From positions 1-49,150 of the forward strand of contig JACRFY010000125.1 of assembly GCA_016212565.1 (NCBI GenBank): 49,150 bases of DNA. Direction: 5' to 3'. Shown piece by piece: positions 42,297 through 49,150 of this stretch (position 1 is the first letter of the stretch; each line of letters starts with the position of its first letter). The notes beneath the pieces are model-generated. The model saw only the letters and a program-made list of their open reading frames with translations, did no database searches and was not told the origin of the DNA. Origin of the DNA: Magnetospirillum sp. GTDB lineage: Bacteria > Pseudomonadota > Alphaproteobacteria > Rhodospirillales > Magnetospirillaceae. Made by a program: the position numbers and the translations under genes.

Positions 42297-42911
42297 CTAG
42301 GCCGTCCGCAATTCTCCCAGCGATTGCCGCACGATCTTCACCGCCGCCGACAGCGGCAGCCAGGCGAGGATGGCGGCCACCGCCAGGTCCGGCCAGCCGC
42401 TGGCGCTGCCCCACACCCCCAGCGCCGCCACCAGCACCACCAGATTGCCGATGGCGTCGTTGCGCGAGCACAGCCACACCGAGCGGACATTGGCGTCGCC
42501 GTCGCGCCAGCGGTAGAGCGCCATCGCCACCCCGGCATTGACCGCCAGGGCGAGGAGGCCCACCGCCCCCATCAGCTCGGCCCTGGGCACCGTGCCGTGG
42601 AAGAGGTTCCACACCAGGGTGGCGCTCACCCATACCCCCACGGCCCCCAGCGACAGCCCCTTGGCCAGGGTGGCACGGGCGCGGGCACGAAGACTCATCC
42701 CCAGCACCGCCAGGCTGACGGCGTAATTGGCGGCATCGGCCAGGAAGTCCAGCGAATCGGCGGTCAGCGACACCGAGCGTGCGGCCAGGCCGCCGGCGAA
42801 CTCGACCCCGAACATCACCGCATTGAGCACCAGGGCCACCCACAGCACCCGGCGGAAACGCGGGTCGGTGGCCGGGGTCGGGGCACAGCACGAACAGCAA
42901 TCGGCAGACAT
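42297..42911 (-). CDS. cation transporter, CDF-like TM domain
   Basis: MSADCCSCCAPTP; FGVEFAGGLAARSVSLTADSLDFLADAANYAVSLAVLG; GSASGWPDLAVAAILAWLPLSAAVKIVRQSLGEL. Confidence 0.82.
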   Translation of the reverse strand: MSADCCSCCAPTPATDPRFRRVLWVALVLNAVMFGVEFAGGLAARSVSLTADSLDFLADAANYAVSLAVLGMSLRARARATLAKGLSLGAVGVWVSATLVWNLFHGTVPRAELMGAVGLLALAVNAGVAMALYRWRDGDANVRSVWLCSRNDAIGNLVVLVAALGVWGSASGWPDLAVAAILAWLPLSAAVKIVRQSLGELRTA

Positions 42912-42919
42912 CGATCCTC

Positions 42920-43402
42920 CTACAGCGCCACGACCTCGGGAACGTGGCCGGTATGGCGCAAGAATGCCCGCAACCCGGCGGGAGAAAGGGTGGTGGTGCG
43001 GTCGTTGCGCAACGGGTGATAATTGACCTCGGGCTGGGCCATCATCCAGGCGTCGAGCACCGCGGTCACCCGATGCGCGGCATCGTGGACCAGGGCGAAG
43101 GGTGTCACCGAACCCGGCGCGATGCCCAGCACCTCGCCCAGCAGTTCCGCCGAGCCGAACGACAGCCGGGCCGAGCCGATCCGCTCCGGCAGGCGCTTGA
43201 GGTCGACGTGGCGCTCGGCCGGCGCCACCACCAGCCACAACCGACCTTTGGCATCCTTGAGGAACAGATTCTTGCAATGCACGCCGGGGATGCCCGCCCA
43301 CGCCGCGTTGCCCTGCGCGACGGTAAAGGCCGGAGCGTGGCGGTGGGTGGAGGCCTCTATCCCCAGACGTTCGAGCAGGGCGAGAAGCTCATCGGCCGTC
43401 AT
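42920..43402 (-). CDS. prolyl-tRNA editing (YbaK/ProX-type) deacylase
   Basis: CKNLFLKDAKGRLWLVVAPAERHVDLKRLPERIGSARLSFGSAELLGEVLGIAPGSVTPFAL. Confidence 0.93.
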   Translation of the reverse strand: MTADELLALLERLGIEASTHRHAPAFTVAQGNAAWAGIPGVHCKNLFLKDAKGRLWLVVAPAERHVDLKRLPERIGSARLSFGSAELLGEVLGIAPGSVTPFALVHDAAHRVTAVLDAWMMAQPEVNYHPLRNDRTTTLSPAGLRAFLRHTGHVPEVVAL

Positions 43403-43497
43403 GGGTCCTCTCCGAAAGCAACAGTCCGTCCGGACCGGTTGACCCCAACCGGGTTTCGACGATGATGGGCGCCACGTCACCAAGTGGAGAGCCAGAC

Positions 43498-43686
43498 ATG
43501 TTTGCCACCAACGTCCGCATCGACCGCTCCTCGACCACCCCGTCGCTGTTGCAGACCTTCGTCAACGTCTTTACCGGCTTCTTTAATCTGCACAACACGC
43601 TGCTGTCGATGTTCAATCCCTACAACGTCTACACCATGGTGGTCCGCTCCACTCGCCGCATGGTGCGGGCGTGCACCGCGCTCTAG
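43498..43686 (+). CDS. small hypothetical protein (62 aa)
   Basis: MFATNVRIDRSSTTPSLLQTFVNVFTGFFNLHNTLLSMFNPYNVYTMVVRSTRRMVRACTAL preceded by a ggagag RBS-like sequence. Confidence 0.5.
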   Translation: MFATNVRIDRSSTTPSLLQTFVNVFTGFFNLHNTLLSMFNPYNVYTMVVRSTRRMVRACTAL

Positions 43687-43688
43687 CC

Positions 43689-43802
43689 CGGCGACAGGCG
43701 CAGGGGCGCCAGCGGACGGCGTCGAGAGTAAGACGAAGCCCGAAGAAGACGAAGAATAAAGCGCGCACCGCCGGCCTGCCGGCGCCCCTTCGCCTGTCGC
43801 CG
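43689..43802. repeat. 114-bp intergenic element with 22-bp inverted repeats, one mismatch (family D)
   Basis: cggcgacaggcgcaggggcgcc (43689-43710) / ggcgccccttcgcctgtcgccg (43781-43802). Confidence 0.88.
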
Positions 43803-43854
43803 CATTCGGCGTCGTTGGGAACTGCTTGAGACTGGGCGGCATTTGTGCCACCTG

Positions 43855-44994
43855 ATGGCCATGCGCCGCATCCTTCTCTTCGCGGTGGCCCTGCTCGCCG
43901 CGACCGCGACGGATGCCGCCGCCACCGACTACGCCACCGCCCGCCGGCTGGTGGAGGAGAACCGCCTCGACGAGGCTTCGGCGGCCTTCCGCGTCCTGGC
44001 CCAGGCCGGCGACCCGCTGGCCCAGCATTGGCTGGGCTCGCTGCTCGACGAGCCCGACGGCGCCACTCCGCCCGAGGCGGTCGCTTGGCTGCGCCGCGCC
44101 GCCGAGGGCGGCGACCGGGCCGCCGCGGTCACGCTGGGACGCGCCCTGTCGCGGACCCAGCCGGCCGAGGCCCTGGCCTGGTATCGCCGCGCCGCCGCCC
44201 AGGGCAGCGCCGAGGCCCGTCTGCTGGTGGCCGCCGCCGAGCTGGTGCCGCCGGTGGTGGCCCGCTTTACCGACGATGCGGTCGAGGCTCTGGCCACCGC
44301 AGCGGCGGCGGGCGACGGCCGGGCGGCGGCCGCCGCCTGCCGCCATGCCGCCTTGCGCCCGCACTTGCGCCCCCATTGCCTGACCGCCGCCCTGGCCGGC
44401 GACGCCGAGGCCCAGGTGGTGATGGCCGAGTCGGCGGTCTTCCCCGGCGAGGCGCTGGAATGGCTGCACCGGGCTGCCGCCAGCGGCCACGGCAACGCCC
44501 GCGCCCGCCTGGCCCTCGCCGCCGCCGCCGGCTGGGGCGAATCCCGCGACGATTCCGCGGCCCTCCGTCATGCCGAGGCGGCCGCCTCGCCGCTGGGGCA
44601 CACCGTTCTCGGCCTGCTGATCGGCGCCGGGCGCGGCGCTCCGCGCGACGCCAAACGCAGCGCCGCGTTGATCCAACAAGCCGCCGAGCAGGGCGAGCCG
44701 GTCGCCCAGACGGTGCTCGCCTACCGGTTCAGCCATGGCGACGGGGTGCGGCGCGACATCGCCGAAGCGGCCACCTGGGCGCAACTGCGCGCCCTCAACC
44801 CGACCGCCGAGCCGCCGGTGGAGATGATGGGCGAATTGTGGCCGCTGGCCCCGGCGATCATCCGCCGCGAAATCGCCGACCTCGCCGGGCCGGCGGGCAT
44901 GCTCGATGCCCTCGGCCGGGCGACGCAATTGCGCAAGAAGCTGGCCGACCAGAACCGCTGGCCGCTGGCGGCGGATTCGGCGATGGGGTTCTGA
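43855..44994 (+). CDS. exported Sel1-like repeat protein
   Basis: Signal peptide; A-x-x-W-L-x-x-A-A-x-x-G repeats (AVAWLRRAAEGGD, ALAWYRRAAAQGS, ALEWLHRAAASGH). Confidence 0.85.
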   Translation: MAMRRILLFAVALLAATATDAAATDYATARRLVEENRLDEASAAFRVLAQAGDPLAQHWLGSLLDEPDGATPPEAVAWLRRAAEGGDRAAAVTLGRALSRTQPAEALAWYRRAAAQGSAEARLLVAAAELVPPVVARFTDDAVEALATAAAAGDGRAAAAACRHAALRPHLRPHCLTAALAGDAEAQVVMAESAVFPGEALEWLHRAAASGHGNARARLALAAAAGWGESRDDSAALRHAEAAASPLGHTVLGLLIGAGRGAPRDAKRSAALIQQAAEQGEPVAQTVLAYRFSHGDGVRRDIAEAATWAQLRALNPTAEPPVEMMGELWPLAPAIIRREIADLAGPAGMLDALGRATQLRKKLADQNRWPLAADSAMGF

Positions 44995-45006
44995 CCCTCG
45001 GCGCCG

Positions 45007-45231
45007 TCAGTCCTCGATCTCGCATCCCTCGGGATCGCCCAATTCGGCGAGCACCTCCTGGACATGGTGCTGGGCGTGGGTGACGGTCCCGGCAACGATG
45101 TCGGTGGTGCCGGCAACGGTGACGGCCCAACTGCCGTCCGCCCGAGCCCGCACCTGCCCCACCACCTTGTCGCCGTCGGAGCCGTCGCAGCCGCCCTCGA
45201 CATCCTGCCAGATCAGATTGATGTGTTGCAT
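45007..45231 (-). CDS. small hypothetical protein (74 aa)
   Basis: MQHINLIWQDVEGGCDGSDGDKVVGQVRARADGSWAVTVAGTTDIVAGTV...; rbs-like gagggacc upstream. Confidence 0.6.
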   Translation of the reverse strand: MQHINLIWQDVEGGCDGSDGDKVVGQVRARADGSWAVTVAGTTDIVAGTVTHAQHHVQEVLAELGDPEGCEIED

Positions 45232-45291
45232 CGGTCCCTCCTGCCTGCGGTAGCGCGAGCTCGTCGAGCGTAGCGCAAACGGCACCGGCCG

Positions 45292-45519
45292 TCAGCCGCC
45301 CTCGGCCCACGGCGCAAGGATATCGACCAGCGCCTTGGCCGTCGGCGGGTCGAGGTCGATGATGGTGAAGCGGGCGCGGCCTTCCTTGATGCGCATGCGC
45401 ATGGTCCGCAGGCCGCTCTCGTGGGCGACCGTCTGCAGGGTGATCTGCCGGCTCCATGGCGCGGCGATGGTGGCGACGGTGGTGACGGTCTCGCCGGTGT
45501 ATTCGATCTCGTCGGACAT
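45292..45519 (-). CDS. small hypothetical protein (75 aa)
   Basis: MSDEIEYTGETVTTVATIAAPWSRQITLQTVAHESGLRTMRMRIKEGRARFTIIDLDPPTAKALVDILAPWAEGG; 8 bp after the dioxygenase stop. Confidence 0.65.
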   Translation of the reverse strand: MSDEIEYTGETVTTVATIAAPWSRQITLQTVAHESGLRTMRMRIKEGRARFTIIDLDPPTAKALVDILAPWAEGG

Positions 45520-45527
45520 GCGGTTCC

Positions 45528-46430
45528 TCAACTCCCTGCAATGCGGTCGTGATAACGCGCCCGGTACAGCAGCCGCGGGGCCGCCGGATCGTCGCGGAAG
45601 GGCTCGCGGGTGTGCAGCACGTTGTTGCTGAGCAGCCCCATCCCCGCCTCCAGCCGCGCGGCGAACAGGAACGGCGACGGCCCGTCGAGCAGGCGGCGGA
45701 TGGCGGCGGCGGCGGCCTGGACGGCCGGATCGGGACTCCACATCACGTTGCGCGCCCGCGCGGTGTAGCGCATCGCCAGGGCTCCGCCGCCGTCGATCCA
45801 GAACACCGGCCCCACCGTGTCGGCGCGCTGCAAGCCCTCCTCGTCGTTGCCGGGGATGGTCATGGCGTCGTCGCGCATCAATGCGGCGATGTGGCCCGGG
45901 TCCTCGTCGCGCAGCAGGATATAGAGCATCTCGGCATCCATCAGCCGATTGACGCCGCCCTCGGCGGCGGGCCGGGCGCAATGCAGCGTCAGCCCGCGCA
46001 CCCGCCGCGGCGGGTGGTTGTAATAGCCGTCGGTGTGCCAGGCGATGGGACGCTCGGTATAGGGAATATAGCGGGCCCGGGTGCCGTCGCGGTGCACCGA
46101 CAGCGGCGTCACCCCGTCGTCGTCGGCCAGGGCGTTGCGGTCGAGCGACACCAGCCCGAACCGCGCTCCCAGCGCCGTCAGCGCCGCCTTGTCGTCGCGT
46201 CCCGGCTGCGGGCGGCGCTCGGCATAGGCCGCCATGTTGGCGCGGCGGATGCGGTCGAGCAACGCCGCGTGCTCGGCCTGGTTCAGCGCCGCGATGTCGT
46301 CGACCTCGACGACCAGATCGGCGACGCTCGTCGGGTGGGCGGCGATGCGCGCCTCTCGCCAGCGGGCATAGGCGGGGTAATCGGCGAGATCGAAGCGATT
46401 GCCCACGGCCCGGTCCTCCCTATCCGTCAT
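45528..46430 (-). CDS. TauD/TfdA-like Fe(II)/2-oxoglutarate-dependent dioxygenase
   Basis: ERPIAWHTDGYYNHPPRRVRGLTLHCARPAAEGGVNRLMDAEMLY (HxD) ... LLSNNVLHTREPFRDD ... RLLYRARYHDRI. Confidence 0.85.
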   Translation of the reverse strand: MTDREDRAVGNRFDLADYPAYARWREARIAAHPTSVADLVVEVDDIAALNQAEHAALLDRIRRANMAAYAERRPQPGRDDKAALTALGARFGLVSLDRNALADDDGVTPLSVHRDGTRARYIPYTERPIAWHTDGYYNHPPRRVRGLTLHCARPAAEGGVNRLMDAEMLYILLRDEDPGHIAALMRDDAMTIPGNDEEGLQRADTVGPVFWIDGGGALAMRYTARARNVMWSPDPAVQAAAAAIRRLLDGPSPFLFAARLEAGMGLLSNNVLHTREPFRDDPAAPRLLYRARYHDRIAGS

Positions 46431-46696
46431 TCGGCCAGCGACACTAGCCGAACGTGCGCCTTGCAAACAAGGTGCGAAACTTTGCTTCCCAGGAGACGCA
46501 GGGTTCGCTAATATTCGAACGGCAAAGAGGACATATGCGATTGCGCGCGGCCATGGCGTTTCCCGGCCCGTCCGGGGGGAAGGCGAATGGCGAGGCGGGT
46601 GGTTGCGTCAAGATCCTCGACCGGTGGGGCATCCTGTCAATCGTCGTGGGCGACGGTGCAACGTGCGCCGGACTTAGGAGACGTGGAGGAAGACCA

Positions 46697-48634
46697 ATGC
46701 AGCAGGACGCGGTGTCCAGTGTGACCTATCGCCGGTATCGGGATGGCGATACCGAGCATCCCGATTGGCGCGAGCACGTTTTCGAAGCCGATGGGTTCTC
46801 TTACAAGTGCCCCACCTATGTCCTGCGCACGCCGCCGTGCCAGGGAGCCTGCCCGTCGGGCCACGACATCCGTGGATGGATGAACGTGATCCGCGGCGTG
46901 GAAAAGCCCCCGGCCGGCATGAGCTGGCAGGAATACGTCTTCCGCCGCATGGTCGACGCCAACCCGTTCCCGGCGATCATGGGCCGCGTGTGCCCGGCGC
47001 CGTGCCAGAAGGGCTGCAATCGCAATCATCTCGACGAGTTCGTCGGCATCAACTCGATCGAGCAGTATGTCGGCGACTGGGCCTTGGCCCATGGCATGAC
47101 CTTCCCCAAGCCGGACCATGAGACCGGCAAGAAGGTGGCCCTGATCGGCGGCGGCCCCGCCAGCCTGTCGGCGGCCTATCAGCTGCGCCGCAAGGGCCAT
47201 TCGGTCACCATCTTCGAAGAGCACGAGCTCCTCGGCGGCATGGTCCGCTACGGCATCCCCGGCTACCGCACCCCGCGCGACGTGCTCGACGGCGAAATCG
47301 CCCGCATCCTGGGCATGGGCGTCGAGGCCCGCTGCAACACCAAGGTCGGCCGCGACATCACCCTGGCCCAGATTCAGGCCGAGTTCGATGCCGTGTTCCT
47401 GGGCATGGGTGCCCAGGCCGGTCAGCCGCTCGACGTCCCCGGCGCCAAGGGGGCGCCCAACTGCATCACCGGCGTCCAGTTCCTCGGCGCCTTCAACGAC
47501 GGACGCCTGCGTCACCTCACCGGCCGCGTGCTGGTGATCGGCGGCGGCGACACCGCCATGGACGTGGCCGCGGTGGCCAAGCGTCTGGGCACCGTCGAGG
47601 ACGCCCCGCCCCCGGAAGAGGCGATCTTCAACCAGACCACCAAGGACGTCGCCACCGTGGCCAGCCGCGAGGGCGGCGACGTGGCGATCGTCTATCGCCG
47701 GCCGATCTCCAAGGCCCCGGCGACCAAGCACGAGATCGAGGCGGTGCTCAAGGAAGGCGTCGCCTTCATCGAGAACCGCATCCCGGTCGAGGTGATGCTG
47801 GGCGCCGACGGCCGCGCCTGCGGCCTCAAGGTCGCCACCGTCGACTGGAGCTCGGGCAAGATGGTCACCGTCGCGGGCTCGGAAGAGATCCTCGCCTGCG
47901 ACCTGATCGTTGCCGCCACCGGCCAGTGGGGCGACATCACCGGCCTCGAGGTCTACGACAACGGCAAGGGGGCGCTGACCATCACCCGCACCAGCCAGGT
48001 CTCCGGCCATCCGACCGCCTTCGCCGGCGGCGACGTCATCAAGCCGTTCCTGCTCACCACCGCGGTGGGCAACGGCTGGGTGGCCGCCGAGGGCATCGAC
48101 GCGGTGCTGCGCGGCGATACCCCGAAGGTGCGGCCGAAGACCGACGGCCATCACTTCGACATGCTGGCCAAGCTGGACGAGGCCGGCCTGTCGCCGGTCG
48201 CCTATGGGTCGGAACCGACCCGCGGCACCGACACGGCTCCCTTCGCCGTGCACAACTTCGACGACCGCTCGCAGGGTTCGGTGGTCGCCGGGGACGAGTT
48301 GTATCTCGGCCACTTCCCGCCGGTGTCCCGCAATGTCCGCGAGGAGCGCGAGATCACCGCCGAGAACGTCCTCGACAACTACGAGGAACGCTTCGCCGGT
48401 TTGGGCGAGCATTCGGTCATCGCCGAAGCCAAGCGTTGCATGTCCTGCGGCCAGTGCTTCGAGTGCGACAACTGCGTCATCTACTGCCCGCAGGCGGCGG
48501 TGACGCGGCTGCCGAAGAAGGAACGGACCGTCGGCCGCTACGTGACCACCGACTATCACAAGTGCGTCGGTTGCCACATCTGCCGCGACGTTTGCCCCAC
48601 TGGCTACATCCAGATGGGGTTGGGTGAGGGCTGA
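46697..48634 (+). CDS. NfnB/GltD/DsrL-like FAD- and NAD(P)-binding Fe-S oxidoreductase with C-terminal ferredoxin domain
   Basis: CQGACPSGHDIRGW...CPAPCQKGC; VALIGGGPASLSAAYQL; VLVIGGGDTAMDVAAVAKRLG; C-terminal CMSCGQCFECDNCVIYCP and CVGCHICRDVCPTG. Confidence 0.9.
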   Translation: MQQDAVSSVTYRRYRDGDTEHPDWREHVFEADGFSYKCPTYVLRTPPCQGACPSGHDIRGWMNVIRGVEKPPAGMSWQEYVFRRMVDANPFPAIMGRVCPAPCQKGCNRNHLDEFVGINSIEQYVGDWALAHGMTFPKPDHETGKKVALIGGGPASLSAAYQLRRKGHSVTIFEEHELLGGMVRYGIPGYRTPRDVLDGEIARILGMGVEARCNTKVGRDITLAQIQAEFDAVFLGMGAQAGQPLDVPGAKGAPNCITGVQFLGAFNDGRLRHLTGRVLVIGGGDTAMDVAAVAKRLGTVEDAPPPEEAIFNQTTKDVATVASREGGDVAIVYRRPISKAPATKHEIEAVLKEGVAFIENRIPVEVMLGADGRACGLKVATVDWSSGKMVTVAGSEEILACDLIVAATGQWGDITGLEVYDNGKGALTITRTSQVSGHPTAFAGGDVIKPFLLTTAVGNGWVAAEGIDAVLRGDTPKVRPKTDGHHFDMLAKLDEAGLSPVAYGSEPTRGTDTAPFAVHNFDDRSQGSVVAGDELYLGHFPPVSRNVREEREITAENVLDNYEERFAGLGEHSVIAEAKRCMSCGQCFECDNCVIYCPQAAVTRLPKKERTVGRYVTTDYHKCVGCHICRDVCPTGYIQMGLGEG

Positions 48635-48653
48635 GGGCCCTGCCGTTGAACCT

Positions 48654-48681
48654 GGCGCCGGAGAGGAAACGATCCGGCGCC
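48654..48681. promoter_or_regulatory. intercistronic hairpin
   Basis: ggcgccgga / tccggcgcc 9-bp perfect stem between the two oxidoreductase genes. Confidence 0.5.
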
Positions 48682-48725
48682 GTAACTTCGTTGCGTGACG
48701 GGATCCGGGGGGATCGGGAGCACAC

Positions 48726-49150
48726 ATGTATCAAATCGTCCGCTGCGAACAATTTTCAGACGTCACCTTCCTGTGGGAGGTTCTGGCCCCCGACGTCGCC
48801 AAGTCGGCCCAGCCCGGCCACTTCGTCATGCTGCGCCTCTACGAAGGCGGCGAGCGCATTCCCCTGACCGTGGCCGATTACGACCGCGACAAGGGCACCA
48901 TCACCATGGTCATCCAGGCGCTGGGCAAGACCACGCGCGAGATGCTCTGCGACTACCGCGAGGGCGACACCTTCGACGATTTCGTCGGGCCGCTGGGCCT
49001 GCCGCAGCACGTCGAAAAGGTCGGCCACGTGGTGTTCGTCGGCGGCGGCCTCGGCGTGGCGCCGATCTTCCCCCAGTTGCGCGCCTTCAAGGAGGCCGGC
49101 AACCGCTGCACCAGCATCATGGGCTTCCGCAACAAGGACCTGGTGTTCTG
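48726..49150 (+). CDS. NfnA-like sulfide/dihydroorotate dehydrogenase-type FAD/NAD-binding subunit, 3' end cut by window
   Basis: MYQIVRCEQFSDVTFLWEVLAPDVAKSAQPGHFVMLRLYEGGERIPLTVADYDRDKGTITMVIQALGKTTREM...VFVGGGLGVAPIFPQLRAFKEAGNR. Confidence 0.9.
   Translation, partial: MYQIVRCEQFSDVTFLWEVLAPDVAKSAQPGHFVMLRLYEGGERIPLTVADYDRDKGTITMVIQALGKTTREMLCDYREGDTFDDFVGPLGLPQHVEKVGHVVFVGGGLGVAPIFPQLRAFKEAGNRCTSIMGFRNKDLVF

Overview
GC-rich chromosomal window from what looks like an alphaproteobacterium. Placement in Rhodospirillales (Magnetospirillum/Phaeospirillum-like) is inferred from protein flavour and gene content only.

Backbone:
(1) Minus-strand sugar-nucleotide genes: phosphomannomutase, phosphoglucomutase, an NHL/SMP-30-like protein, UDP-glucose dehydrogenase and galU.
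(2) A near-complete minus-strand division/cell-wall (dcw) cluster, about 11.2-29.6 kb: mraZ-rsmH-ftsL-ftsI-murE-murF-mraY-murD-ftsW-murG-murC-murB-ddl-ftsQ-ftsA-ftsZ. A textbook array of TGGGN repeats lies upstream of mraZ.
(3) A plus-strand histidine kinase/response regulator pair whose 3' end overlaps a convergent class A RNase P RNA gene (rnpB).
(4) A phasin and a cheZ-hemerythrin pair.
(5) A tight four-gene operon: orphan solute-binding protein, TorS-like PAS histidine kinase, cyclic-nucleotide-gated K+ channel, DUF1491-like protein.
(6) A CDF-like transporter, a ProX/YbaK deacylase, a Sel1-repeat protein and a TauD-like dioxygenase.
(7) The start of an Nfn/DsrL-like oxidoreductase operon, cut by the window end.

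The most interesting items are the sensor-channel operon, an AT-richer 4-TM reading frame that runs in frame into phosphomannomutase, the rnpB/response-regulator overlap, a set of long perfect palindromic intergenic elements (one inside dcw), and the ferredoxin-fused NfnB-like protein. No CRISPR array, tRNA, rRNA, transposase or prophage was seen.
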